A stretch of DNA of 64,000 nt from Rossellomorea aquimaris. Lineage in GTDB: Bacteria > Bacillota > Bacilli > Bacillales > Bacillaceae_B. The notes under the pieces are model-generated. The model worked only from the letters and a program-made list of their open reading frames with translations. It was not told the origin of the DNA and made no database searches. The stretch lies in assembly GCF_008180865.1 (NCBI RefSeq), contig NZ_VTEX01000002.1, positions 186,001 through 250,000 on the forward strand, in the 5' to 3' direction. Below, in pieces: positions 9,880-18,860 of this stretch. Position 1 is the first letter of the stretch; each line of letters starts with the position of its first letter. The position numbers and the translations under genes were made by a program.

Positions 9880-10040
9880 ACCATTCAACCCTCTCAAAAT
9901 TAATATGTAAGGAACAACCCAGATCGATCAAACAGTCGAATCGACTCATATTTTATTCTAATCTGAATTATCTAAGACAATTATACTTCGAAAATTGTCA
10001 TTTACTATCATTTTTTTACAAATTTTAATAAATTTCATAC

Positions 10041-10083
10041 AAAAACAGAAGACTATGAACCTATAAAAGGATCATAGTCTTCT
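10041..10083 (-). terminator. Terminator of the glycosylation operon
   Basis: Perfect 12-bp stem AGAAGACTATGA/TCATAGTCTTCT. On the minus strand it is followed closely by five Ts. It lies just past the stop codon at 10087. Confidence 0.85.
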
Positions 10084-10086
10084 TTA

Positions 10087-11910
10087 TCAAATAGGAGTAA
10101 TTGTCCACTCATCATTTTCGTACAGAACTTTATAAACTCCTTCAGGATTATCAACGTCAATATATTTTAATAGCCATTCATTAAACCTTTTATCAGAGTC
10201 CAGTACGACTAAGAAGTCTGATTTCTTGAGGCTTGTAAAGAACTTTTCTTTTTCTTCCTCAGAGCTTAACCCGTTCGTGATTGAATAGTTCATAGATAGC
10301 TGCTCATAGGAAACGATATATTTCAAATATCCTCTATCATTTTTACTCTTTGGGCTATAGTAAGTCACCTCAGGATCAATGCCTCCCGTTGAGGCGATCT
10401 TGCTAAATTTGTTTTTCACTTCCCATCTCATTGAGGAAATCGTTTCCGGTTTTTCCGTAATCACTCTCATATTTCCGCTGAATGGATAGACGAATAGACT
10501 CCCCAGCAGAAACAAAGTAATGATTTTCGAAATAGGCTTATTGTTTATATAACGGTTCCACTCATGGATGACAGCACACATTAATATACCAATCACATAG
10601 ATAATAATCGTTGATTGGTACCTGCCGAATCCTGCAATTCTTGCTGCCTCAAATTCAGGCATTAAATATACATACATGAAATAGAGAGAGAACATGTATA
10701 GAACATAAAAACCATTCGAAATAAAAATGGAGAAAACCAAAAGCCTGGATAGTTTTCTTTGGACCACATACATCACTACCAATAGGATGACGGCAATCAT
10801 ATTAACAATGACGACAGCTTTAAAGTTATTCGATTCTAAATTAGTCGAGGCCCTCCATAACTGTGGGCCGATATGATCCATAAACTCTGAGGACTTTTCA
10901 TTATTCGCGACTTTATCCGGTGTAACAGCGAACTTGTTTGCACCGTAACCCGTTTGGTAAGCCTTAATGGTGTATTTTATCCATAAGTAATTCAAGAACA
11001 TAGGAATCCCGATCAACCACACCAAAGCATTATAGACAATCTTTCTTACATCTTTCGTCAAACGTTTCTTATGGACGTAATAGAAATAGATAAAGCTTAG
11101 AATAATAATGACATTGAATGCCAGAAAGATTTTCCCGCTATCTTTTAGCAGCATAAGTAGGATCAAGATGGGTGTATTCACAATCAGCTGCTTTTTCCAA
11201 TCACCTCTATAGTAATACGCTACAATAACCGAGGCCAAAGCAACCAATCCTAATAAGATGTCCACTAAAAGGTTATAGAAACTTCCCCAATTGACCAGTA
11301 ATAGAGAAATTCCTGCCGCCATCGTTAAAAGAATAACTGCAGGTCTTTTCCATTCACTAAAAAAGTATAGTGTCACGACACAAGAAATAGCTAAAAATGC
11401 CTGCGCCATTAAGGCATAACTTTCATGTTCCCCTAATACTTCCAATATGAAATATATAAACACTGCACTGCCGGGAGGATAGTTTTGAAATGTCACAATC
11501 GTCGAACTGTCAGGTAAGCCATTGATCAGCGACATCTCCCTGACAATTAATCCCCAGTGGCTGAAATTATCATAGTGGGTTAAGATCAGCCCCTTCAAAT
11601 AAATCATCATGGCAAGTATTGACAGGGCAAATACAATGATACCTGGATGAAGCATCGGCATTAATGCTTGTTTCCTTCTAAAGAAAAGAATAAGGTAAAT
11701 AACAAAAAGAATAAGCCCCGAGTAGTAAATGAGATTTACTGCTAGAGGCATAACATTAATTAAACCTGCACAAAACACCACTGTAGTAATGGATGAAAAG
11801 ATAAAGATAGGAATAAAAGCGATATGCACTTTTACTCTATTAAAGGAGAGAAGTCCCCATCCGCTTAAGGAAGCGAATAATAATAAAAATGAAACAACGC
11901 TGCTACTCAT
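10087..11910 (-). CDS. Polytopic membrane protein, GT-C-like glycosyltransferase candidate
   Basis: 607 residues with roughly a dozen hydrophobic segments and a short hydrophilic C-terminal domain (from about residue 485). A conserved-looking extracytoplasmic loop after the first helices reads HYDNFSHWGLIVREM...FQNYPPGSAVF. Acidic residues in this loop are typical of GT-C enzymes that use polyprenyl-phosphate sugars. Its start overlaps the end of the GT2-GtrA fusion gene by 8 bp, so the two are co-translated. I infer a three-part system: GT2 loads a sugar on undecaprenyl phosphate, GtrA flips it, and this protein transfers it to a wall polymer or surface glycan, as proposed for CsbB/GtcA/YfhO. 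The acceptor is unknown and the family was not recognised with certainty. Confidence 0.65.
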   Translation of the reverse strand: MSSSVVSFLLLFASLSGWGLLSFNRVKVHIAFIPIFIFSSITTVVFCAGLINVMPLAVNLIYYSGLILFVIYLILFFRRKQALMPMLHPGIIVFALSILAMMIYLKGLILTHYDNFSHWGLIVREMSLINGLPDSSTIVTFQNYPPGSAVFIYFILEVLGEHESYALMAQAFLAISCVVTLYFFSEWKRPAVILLTMAAGISLLLVNWGSFYNLLVDILLGLVALASVIVAYYYRGDWKKQLIVNTPILILLMLLKDSGKIFLAFNVIIILSFIYFYYVHKKRLTKDVRKIVYNALVWLIGIPMFLNYLWIKYTIKAYQTGYGANKFAVTPDKVANNEKSSEFMDHIGPQLWRASTNLESNNFKAVVIVNMIAVILLVVMYVVQRKLSRLLVFSIFISNGFYVLYMFSLYFMYVYLMPEFEAARIAGFGRYQSTIIIYVIGILMCAVIHEWNRYINNKPISKIITLFLLGSLFVYPFSGNMRVITEKPETISSMRWEVKNKFSKIASTGGIDPEVTYYSPKSKNDRGYLKYIVSYEQLSMNYSITNGLSSEEEKEKFFTSLKKSDFLVVLDSDKRFNEWLLKYIDVDNPEGVYKVLYENDEWTITPI

Positions 11911-12985
11911 TATTCAACAACTCACGACGACCAACATCATTTTTAAAAACCCATTCTCTTTGAATCACAAAACTTACCAGGAACAACAAAGAATCCACGA
12001 TTATCTTAATGACTACCTCTCCAGAACTTACAGCCGAATAAATGTAGTGTACCCCCAGGGCTGAAATCCCCATCTGCACGATGCTCAGGGCATAATATTT
12101 TACCATCGTATTCGATGAACTGGACTTAAATACTACGTTTCTATTAATCATAAAATTAATGAAAGAAGATAAAACCCTTGAAAGCACTGTCGAGACGATG
12201 ATAAATGAATCGGGTAACACTTCTTTTAACATCAATGAGAAAATCATGAATAAAACGATGTCTATCCCAAATGATGCAAAAGAGGATGCTATAAACCTTA
12301 GGAACACCGAATAGATTTTAATAGAATCTTTAATGGGATTGAAGTGAGATGATTTATTTTCTTCTATATAAATTGTCTTAATTTTAACTTCTTCTATTTT
12401 AATATTCTTTTTCTTACATTCCAGCAACATGTTCATCTCGTACTCATAACGTTCACCCTTCACCTCTAGCAGATCATCTACAAACACTGCAGGAATTGCT
12501 CTCAATCCTGTTTGCGTATCTGATACCTTGATACCGCTGGCAAATTTCACAACTACCTTTGTGAGGTTATTACCGAATCTGCTTCTAAACGGAATATTTT
12601 CTTCTGAAAAATTCCTTGAGCCCAGTACTAAACTATTCGGACTTTCCAATAATTTAGCTGCTACTTTTTTCATATCTTCCAATGTATGTTGACCATCCGA
12701 ATCAATCGTAATGAGACCTATAGAATCGTTATAATTCTCATTAAAATATGTAAAAGCCGTTTTTAATGCCCGACCTTTTCCCTGATTCACCTCATGGTGC
12801 AGGACTACACATCCATTCAATCCTTCTAACTCTTCAAAAATACCGTAACACTCTTTTTCACTTCCATCATTTACAATAATAACTCGTGAAAATTGAGCTG
12901 AAATGATTTCATTCACTAAAATAGTCAATTTTTCATCTGGGTTATAGGCAGGAATGATGATGGCAATATCATGTATGGATTTCAT
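11903..12985 (-). CDS. GT2 glycosyltransferase fused to a GtrA-type flippase domain
   Basis: 360 residues from the preferred ATG at 12985, which has GGGAGGAG six bases upstream. An in-frame ATG at 13009 lacks a good site. Residues 1-215 are a family 2 glycosyltransferase of the dolichyl/undecaprenyl-phosphate type: IIIPAYNPDEKL, VIIVNDGS, NQGKGRALKTAF, the metal-binding IDSDGQH, and TQTGLRAI. Residues about 225-350 are four membrane segments of the GtrA family (FASFGIDIVLFMIFS, SFINFMINRNVVFK, ending in FVIQREWVFK). In many bacteria these are separate proteins; here one chain would make and translocate the lipid-linked sugar. It is the first gene of a two-gene operon with the GT-C-like protein. 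Confidence 0.88.
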   Translation of the reverse strand: MKSIHDIAIIIPAYNPDEKLTILVNEIISAQFSRVIIVNDGSEKECYGIFEELEGLNGCVVLHHEVNQGKGRALKTAFTYFNENYNDSIGLITIDSDGQHTLEDMKKVAAKLLESPNSLVLGSRNFSEENIPFRSRFGNNLTKVVVKFASGIKVSDTQTGLRAIPAVFVDDLLEVKGERYEYEMNMLLECKKKNIKIEEVKIKTIYIEENKSSHFNPIKDSIKIYSVFLRFIASSFASFGIDIVLFMIFSLMLKEVLPDSFIIVSTVLSRVLSSFINFMINRNVVFKSSSSNTMVKYYALSIVQMGISALGVHYIYSAVSSGEVVIKIIVDSLLFLVSFVIQREWVFKNDVGRRELLNNE

Positions 12986-13366
12986 TGTATCTCCTCCCAA
13001 AAATTTCAATCTATCCCACTATATCTAAAACAACTGGAAAATTCAATAAAAAAACCATCTCTTCACAAAAACTACAGGATCGAGAATAGTGAACATTCCT
13101 CTTCCTATCACAATACCCAAAGTATACAAATTCACACCTCCGGGACGAGGGGACAGGCCACCTTTATTCACATAAGGTAGAGCCCACAGGCTTGTCTGCT
13201 ATCATTCACTGATAAATTTACTTCTGACAACAACATGCCCCCGCACACCCCACAAACCTGACTCGCATCACCATAAACTACAACCAAATCAGCAAAAATT
13301 CGCAGCAAACCCATAAGGATTCCTGCTTCCCCCTCTATTTTCACTTGCCCTTCACTACTTTACTCC
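12986..13366. other. 380-bp intergenic stretch without a recognised gene
   Basis: Upstream region of the glycosylation operon and downstream region of the sugar ABC operon. It holds only the operon's ribosome binding site at 12991-12998 and a weak inverted repeat around 13150-13195 (GGGACAGGCCACCTT...AAGGT). No ORF with a credible start was found. Confidence 0.5.
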
Positions 13367-13399
13367 AAAAAAAGAGAGCTCCCAAAATGAGAAGCCCTC
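13367..13399 (-). terminator. Terminator of the sugar ABC operon
   Basis: On the minus strand GAGGGCTTC pairs with GGAGCTCTC (two G-U pairs), followed by seven Ts. It lies directly after the last permease gene. Confidence 0.75.
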
Positions 13400-13405
13400 C
13401 TGTTC

Positions 13406-14236
13406 CTATTTCCCGCCTGTGAATGAAATTCCTTTAATAAAGTAGCGATTAAAGAATGCATACAGAAGGAGTACCGGCAGTGTAAAGACCATGGATGCCG
13501 CCATGATGTAGTTCCAGTAGCTGACGTATTGGCCTTTAAAGGTGTTCAATCCTAATGGCAGTGTATACATTTCTGTATCGGTCATGACAATCAATGGGGT
13601 CATGAAGTTGTTCCAGAATCCCATGAAGACAAAGATTGCTTGTGCGGCCAAGGCTGGTTTTGCTAATGGTAAAACCACCTTGAAGAAGATACCGAAACGG
13701 CTTAGACCATCGATTTGAGCAGCCTCTTCCAGTTCCTTCGGGAAGTTGATGAAGAACTGTCTCATCATGAAAATGAAGGTTGCATTGATCATGGCCGGTA
13801 CGATCATCCCTTGATACGAGTTAAGCCATCCGATTTCTTTTAAAATTAAATAGTTCGGGATCATCGTGACTTGAGCCGGAATCATCAGTACTGCGAGAAT
13901 CATTATGAATAATGCCTTCTTTCCTGGAAAGCTTAAGCGCGCCAAGGCATATCCAGACATGGAATTAAAGATGATATTCAATGCTGTTCCGACTACTGCG
14001 ATGAATAAACTATTGAATAACCATCGTGGAAATAGCTCCTGTTTAATGAAAATCTGTTTATAATTATCCAATGTGAAATTCTTCGGTATGAAATTCATCG
14101 TTCCGCTAATGATTTCTTCTAATGTTTTAAAAGAAGAGGAGAGTGCCCATAAGAATGGAATCAGAGTTGTGATCGCATAGCCTATCAGGACAATGTATAG
14201 AAGACGCTTACTGAACGTCTTTTTCTTCGAATTCAT
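13406..14236 (-). CDS. Carbohydrate ABC transporter permease, MalG type
   Basis: 276 residues with six predicted membrane helices. The EAA loop (EAAQIDGLSRFGIFFKVVLPLAKPALAA) contacts the ATPase. The C-terminus NRYFIKGISFTGGK is the standard MalG-family ending. AAGGAGG lies 8 bases before the ATG. It is the last gene of an operon with a second permease (13 bp upstream), a lipoprotein substrate-binding protein and a debranching-type glucosidase. No ATP-binding subunit is encoded in the operon. Such Firmicute operons usually borrow a shared MsmX/MsmK ATPase encoded elsewhere. The likely substrate is an alpha-linked oligosaccharide, judged from the glucosidase. Confidence 0.92.
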   Translation of the reverse strand: MNSKKKTFSKRLLYIVLIGYAITTLIPFLWALSSSFKTLEEIISGTMNFIPKNFTLDNYKQIFIKQELFPRWLFNSLFIAVVGTALNIIFNSMSGYALARLSFPGKKALFIMILAVLMIPAQVTMIPNYLILKEIGWLNSYQGMIVPAMINATFIFMMRQFFINFPKELEEAAQIDGLSRFGIFFKVVLPLAKPALAAQAIFVFMGFWNNFMTPLIVMTDTEMYTLPLGLNTFKGQYVSYWNYIMAASMVFTLPVLLLYAFFNRYFIKGISFTGGK

Positions 14237-14249
14237 GCTTCCATCCTCC

Positions 14250-15155
14250 TTAATAGAGTGATTCTTCTTTAGAGAATTTACGTTGAATCAAGGTCGCCAC
14301 CAGGATGATTATGGCGAGCGCGAAGGCAAGTGCTGCAGCATACCCCATGGTTCCCAATGATTTAAAGGCATATTGATAGATGAGGAGGACAACCGTTAAC
14401 GTCGAGTTATTCGGTCCACCGGATCCACCTGAGAAAATATACGATTGATCAAACAGCTGGAACGTTCCGATAACCCCCATGATCACGACAAATGACGTAA
14501 CTGGTCGCAGAAACGGAACGGTCACATAGAAGAACTTCTGGATCGCATTCGCTCCGTCCAGTTCAGCCGCTTCGTATAACGAGTCTGGAATATCCTGAAG
14601 AGCTGCAAGATAGATGACCATGAAAAACGGTGCCGTTGCCCAGATATTCATTAACATAATCGCATTCAGGGCAATGTCAGGATCACCTAAGAAGTTATAA
14701 GTCGGCAAGCCCACTTTTTCTAAAAGGTTGTTGATCAGCCCTTCTTTGTTATACATCCACATAAAGATCAGTGTTAATACGGCTGAAGACGTTAGGGTTG
14801 GTAAGAAATAGACAATCCTGAAAAGCTTCTCACCCTTTAATCCTGCGTTTAACGTTGCAGCCAGAACCAATGCCAGAAAGGTCTGTGTCGGCACCACAAT
14901 CAGTACGTACTTTGCCGTGTTTTTCAATGCGATAATAGCCCGGTTGTCTTCCATGATCCTTGCAAAGTTTTCAAAAGCAACAAATTCAAAACTCATATCT
15001 CCCAGGAGTTGAACCTTATGAAAGGATAAAAAGATGGCATAAAGAATCGGTCCAATAATAAACACCGCTAATACAAATAGCGTGGGAGACATAAATAAGT
15101 ATCCTTGTCCTGCATCCTGTAATCTCTTCTTAGAAGATTGTTTGTTCATTCTCAT
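14250..15155 (-). CDS. Carbohydrate ABC transporter permease, MalF/UgpA type
   Basis: 301 residues with six membrane helices and the EAA loop EAAELDGANAIQKFFYVTVPFLRP. The segment LFDQSYIFSGGSGGPNNSTLTVVLLIYQYAF is characteristic of MalF/LacF-like permeases. It forms a heterodimer with the MalG-type permease 13 bp downstream. It is separated from the binding-protein gene by 145 bp that contain an 11-bp perfect hairpin, consistent with a lower expression level than the binding protein. The start ATG has GAAGG five bases upstream. Confidence 0.92.
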   Translation of the reverse strand: MRMNKQSSKKRLQDAGQGYLFMSPTLFVLAVFIIGPILYAIFLSFHKVQLLGDMSFEFVAFENFARIMEDNRAIIALKNTAKYVLIVVPTQTFLALVLAATLNAGLKGEKLFRIVYFLPTLTSSAVLTLIFMWMYNKEGLINNLLEKVGLPTYNFLGDPDIALNAIMLMNIWATAPFFMVIYLAALQDIPDSLYEAAELDGANAIQKFFYVTVPFLRPVTSFVVIMGVIGTFQLFDQSYIFSGGSGGPNNSTLTVVLLIYQYAFKSLGTMGYAAALAFALAIIILVATLIQRKFSKEESLY

Positions 15156-15259
15156 CCCTACCTTCTATCTGTCTTAAATCTTCAGCTATTACCTGTATTC
15201 TTTCCGCCCAGGTCAGCATCGAAGACCTCAAAAGAAAGAATACAGTCAATGGTAAAGCT

Positions 15260-15289
15260 GTACCTGACACAATCATGAGTGTCAGGTAC
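15260..15289 (-). other. Intercistronic stem-loop between binding-protein and permease genes
   Basis: Perfect 11-bp stem GTACCTGACAC/GTGTCAGGTAC with an 8-nt loop and no T-run on either strand. Its position after a binding-protein gene and before the permeases is typical of hairpins that protect the upstream mRNA and raise the binding-protein to permease ratio. Its stem belongs to a sequence family reused elsewhere in the window. Confidence 0.7.
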
Positions 15290-15300
15290 CATTAATAAGA

Positions 15301-16551
15301 TTATTGAATTTCGCTATTCGCTTGTTCTTCTGCTTCTTTCAGTGCTTCATCCAGAGGTCGGTCACCCAGGAAGGCAGCGATAAATTGGTTGTTAAAGTTG
15401 TTCATGATGATCGGCAGGTTCTTTCCTTCTGCCCAAACCGTCGCATATGGTGCTCCGGCTACTAGTGCTCCGCGTAATTCATCCTTGTCATACCCTAATT
15501 TTTCCGCTACTGACTTACGTGTCGGAAGGGCAAACCCTTTGGACGTCCATGTTTCCATCCCTTCTTTACCAGTAAGATACGAGATCAGCTCCCATGAAGC
15601 TTCCTTCTTTTCCGATGCCGCATTCATCACATATCCAACCGTGTAGGCCATTGTCCCTTTTTCTCCATTGATTGTCGGTAATTCAGCCGTTCCGTATTCA
15701 ACATCCGGGAACGTATCCGCTAAGAATGGGATCGCCCAGTTTCCTTCGATGACCATGGCTGCTTTCCCTTGCCCGAACATTTCCCCTCCCCAGTTCGCTC
15801 CAACTTCTGAAGCCTGTGCAGAGGTTTTGTCTTCGTTATGCTGGTCGATGATCGGCTGAAGGGCATTGACCACTTTATCTGAAGCAAAGTTCGCTTGATC
15901 GTCCTTCACGACTTCTCCACCTGTTGCCTGAGCAATGTGATAAAGGCGGGCGAGTTCCGGAGCTACTCCAAATCCATAAACGCCATCTTTTGTAAGAGCC
16001 TTTGAAACTTCACGAAGCTCATCCCATGTTTTCGGAACTTCTACTCCTGCTTCTTCAAACATTTTCTTATTATAGAATAAGGCTAGAGTCGAATAGTCTT
16101 TCGGAAAGCCATATGTCTTTCCATCAACCTGGAACGCTTCAAGCATCGGTTTCTCGAAATCTTTCACATCGAAATCTTCTGTTACGTAATCATCCAGCGG
16201 CTCAACAACCCCTGTTTCAATCAGGGCAGGAGCTTCCAGAGCATCCAAATAGAAAACGTCAGGGCCTTCCCCACCAATCAAACGTGTTTTCAATACATCC
16301 ATATACTGCTCAGAAATGACTTCGTGCTTTACATCAATATTCGGATGTTTTTCTTCAAAGTCAGAGATCGTTTGAGTCAAAAGCTTCTGTTCAGAAGGAT
16401 TTCCTCCCCAGCCGGCAAGAGTGATTTCGACTTTCTCACCATCAGCTCCATTTGAACTCGTCTTCTCGTCTGATCCACTGCACCCTGCCAGAACCGTCCC
16501 CACTAACATCGTCGTAATACCTAGACTCGCGATCCATTTCTTCTTCGCCAT
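15301..16551 (-). CDS. Sugar ABC transporter substrate-binding lipoprotein
   Basis: 416 residues from the preferred ATG at 16551 (AGGGG with 8-base spacing); an ATG at 16557 sits too close to that box. The signal peptide ends in a lipobox (VLAGC), so the mature protein is anchored to the outer face of the membrane by its Cys. The body is a family 1 extracellular solute-binding protein (EITLAGWGGNPSEQKLLTQTISDFEEKHPNIDVK, YNKKMFEEAGVEVPKTWDEL, MVIEGNWAIPFL). It delivers an oligosaccharide to the permease pair encoded downstream. It lies between the permease genes and the glucosidase gene in one operon. Confidence 0.93.
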   Translation of the reverse strand: MAKKKWIASLGITTMLVGTVLAGCSGSDEKTSSNGADGEKVEITLAGWGGNPSEQKLLTQTISDFEEKHPNIDVKHEVISEQYMDVLKTRLIGGEGPDVFYLDALEAPALIETGVVEPLDDYVTEDFDVKDFEKPMLEAFQVDGKTYGFPKDYSTLALFYNKKMFEEAGVEVPKTWDELREVSKALTKDGVYGFGVAPELARLYHIAQATGGEVVKDDQANFASDKVVNALQPIIDQHNEDKTSAQASEVGANWGGEMFGQGKAAMVIEGNWAIPFLADTFPDVEYGTAELPTINGEKGTMAYTVGYVMNAASEKKEASWELISYLTGKEGMETWTSKGFALPTRKSVAEKLGYDKDELRGALVAGAPYATVWAEGKNLPIIMNNFNNQFIAAFLGDRPLDEALKEAEEQANSEIQ

Positions 16552-16606
16552 TTTCATAACCCCTTTTTTGATTTATTTAAATTAGGATTGTTATTCCTGG
16601 ATGTGA

Positions 16607-18715
16607 TTACACTGTCTGCTTTTCTTTCACAATGTCGTAGCCTGTTGAATTTTCTAAAATGGTGGTTTCTACTTTGTCTCCTTTTCGCGTTAAGGAAAGA
16701 GACAGCACTCCATCACCAATCGTAATATCATGAACCGTCAATATGTTCATTTCATCAAGTAAAACCGGATTGAGATGTATTGCTTTTGTTAAGCTGTTTG
16801 GAAACAACCCTAATAGTGATTGAATAAATACAAGTGGTGTCCCTGCTGCCCACGCTTGTGGAGAACAAGCAACCGGATACTTTACAGCCTTCCCAAATGC
16901 AGATTCATATCCGCAGAACAACTCCGGCAGTCGATCATATTCGAAGTGGCGGGATGCATCAATCAGTCCACTCATCACCTTCTTCGATTCGTCAGTAAAT
17001 CCTAATTTACTTAATCCCAGCAAAGTCATGCTGTTATCATGGGGCCAAATGCTTCCATCGTGATAGCTCATCGGGTTATATCCAGCTTCGCCTTTCCCCA
17101 TGGTACGAATTCCGTACCCTGAAAACATTTTGTCATTCGTTAACGTTTGACTTACTTTTTCAGCGCGGTTCCCTGACATCATTTCAGAATATAAAACATG
17201 TCCTGGATTGGAAGTGATCGTACCTACCTTTTCTTTGTTTTGATCAAGGGCGATGGCGTAGAATTCCTGGTCATCCATCCAAAACTCGTGTTCAAATCGT
17301 TCTTGCAGGTTTTTCGCTTCTGCTTTTAATCTAGAAGCCGTTTCATTATTCTCAAGTGCTTCATAAACAGCAGCTAATCCCCGTTTCGCCTGGTACACAT
17401 AACCTTGAACCTCTACTAAGGCGATAGGCGTATCAGCGTATTCCCCGTTTCGATGAACGATGGAGTCCCCGGAATCCTTCCAGCCTTGGTTGGCGATTCC
17501 CTTGGATGATTCCTGATGGTACTCTACGAATAAATCTCCATCACGATCTCCATATTGATCGATCCACTCAAGCGCACTCCTCACATTGCCTTCCAGCTTA
17601 TGGAATGTATCGAAGTCACCCGTCCATTTCACATACTCTGTTAAAAGAACAAGGAATAACGGTGTTGCATCAATCGTTCCGTAATAAGGCGTGAATGGAA
17701 TTTGGTTCGTATTCGCAAGCTCTCCGTAGCGAATTTCATGCATGATCTTTCCTGGCTGTTCGTCTCTCCAAGGATCAACCTTTGTCCCTTGCTCACCGGC
17801 CATCGTAAACAGGGTGCCTTTTGCAACCTGGGGTTGGAACGCGATCATTTGAAGGGCCGCAATCAGACTGTCTCTTCCGAATGGAACCCCGAACCAAGGC
17901 AGGCCAGCTACAGGAAACTTTCCGTATCCAGTGTCAGTCAATAACACTCTAAGATCAGATAACCCTCTGTCCACAAGGCGTTGAAGCGGCTTGTAATCCG
18001 TTTCTACTTTCGTTAACTGAGCAGACCATTCTTTATAAGAGACTATTAATTTTTGAAGAGCCTCTTCGACAGGTAAAATGTCATCTCTGGTTTCTACATT
18101 TTCCAGTGGAACGATCATAAATGTAATGGACTGTTCTTCCTCATGCTGAAGCTCTACCTGGAAGGTAATCTCTCCATTTTCCTTAACGTTTTTCGCTTTG
18201 GCATCCCACTGAATTTTTGTGGCTCGATTGATATCGTCTGCTCCTTCATATTGGAAGGTGAGGGATTGATCCTCAACGTTCTGACCTGTCCTCTTTCCTA
18301 CGTTTCCAGTTTGAAATCCGCGTACGATAAACATATCGTTGAAGTCCACGTCTACTTCAACATTCAACTCAAACGATACGGGCTTTGGATAATAGTTTTT
18401 CGTCGTAATCGTTTCATATAACACATCATCATAAATAAAGCGCTTACGTTCGATTTCTACTGATTCCCTCCAGAGAATAAGATTTCCATCCTCCTCTTGG
18501 TGGGGGTTCGTCGATAGAATCGTAGACATATAGTTTTCGGATCCATCCGAATGTAATAGAATCGGTTTTTCATTATTTATTTTCACATTCAACTTGCTAA
18601 GGTACCTCGTGTCATTCTTGTATAAACCAAGCCCATAACTATGATCTGATACGATATCTCCTTGCTCATCTGTAAGAAGAAATAAGTTGTTTTCTTTAAT
18701 TACTCTGTAGTTCAT
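16607..18715 (-). CDS. Glycogen-debranching-type amylo-alpha-1,6-glucosidase
   Basis: 702 residues from the ATG at 18715, which has AGGAGG seven bases upstream; an upstream in-frame start at 18736 is less likely. The N-terminal part (to about residue 260) is the beta-rich bacterial/archaeal debranching-enzyme domain (LLTDEQGDIVSDHSYGLGLYKNDTRYLSKLNV). The rest is the (alpha/alpha)6 catalytic domain (LPWFGVPFGRDSLIAALQM, NQGWKDSGDSIVHRNGEYADTPIALVEVQGYVYQAKRG, MSYHDGSIWPHDNSM). There is no signal peptide, so it acts in the cytosol, probably on the oligosaccharide brought in by the downstream ABC transporter. It is the first gene of the operon and lies behind two copies of the LacI-type operator. 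Confidence 0.85.
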   Translation of the reverse strand: MNYRVIKENNLFLLTDEQGDIVSDHSYGLGLYKNDTRYLSKLNVKINNEKPILLHSDGSENYMSTILSTNPHQEEDGNLILWRESVEIERKRFIYDDVLYETITTKNYYPKPVSFELNVEVDVDFNDMFIVRGFQTGNVGKRTGQNVEDQSLTFQYEGADDINRATKIQWDAKAKNVKENGEITFQVELQHEEEQSITFMIVPLENVETRDDILPVEEALQKLIVSYKEWSAQLTKVETDYKPLQRLVDRGLSDLRVLLTDTGYGKFPVAGLPWFGVPFGRDSLIAALQMIAFQPQVAKGTLFTMAGEQGTKVDPWRDEQPGKIMHEIRYGELANTNQIPFTPYYGTIDATPLFLVLLTEYVKWTGDFDTFHKLEGNVRSALEWIDQYGDRDGDLFVEYHQESSKGIANQGWKDSGDSIVHRNGEYADTPIALVEVQGYVYQAKRGLAAVYEALENNETASRLKAEAKNLQERFEHEFWMDDQEFYAIALDQNKEKVGTITSNPGHVLYSEMMSGNRAEKVSQTLTNDKMFSGYGIRTMGKGEAGYNPMSYHDGSIWPHDNSMTLLGLSKLGFTDESKKVMSGLIDASRHFEYDRLPELFCGYESAFGKAVKYPVACSPQAWAAGTPLVFIQSLLGLFPNSLTKAIHLNPVLLDEMNILTVHDITIGDGVLSLSLTRKGDKVETTILENSTGYDIVKEKQTV

Positions 18716-18769
18716 ATTGGTTCCTCCTACTTTCAAAACGCTATTGTTTGTGAATTGTTTTGCTGTTTC

Positions 18770-18783
18770 CCGAAACGTTTTGG
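18770..18783. promoter_or_regulatory. LacI-type operator copy 1 (sugar operon)
   Basis: CCGAAACGTTTTGG, a 14-bp pseudo-palindrome with the central AACGTT of GalR/LacI operators. It lies 55 bp upstream of the glucosidase ATG and is the reverse complement of the copy at 18803-18816. Confidence 0.8.
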
Positions 18784-18802
18784 AAAATAGGTAAAAAATA
18801 TT

Positions 18803-18816
18803 CCAAAACGTTTCGG
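18803..18816. promoter_or_regulatory. LacI-type operator copy 2 (sugar operon)
   Basis: CCAAAACGTTTCGG. The centre-to-centre distance to copy 1 is 33 bp, about three helical turns, so two repressor dimers would sit on the same face of the DNA. Confidence 0.8.
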
Positions 18817-18860
18817 ATTACCCTCTAAATAAAAGTTGGCTTTTAGATTTTCACCAACGT

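Noticed and set aside
18770-18816. CcpA cre sites upstream of the glucosidase gene
   Set aside because: The boxes are identical to the one in the leader of the neighbouring LacI gene and are flanked by CC/GG instead of the TG...CA typical of cre, so a specific LacI operator explains them better.
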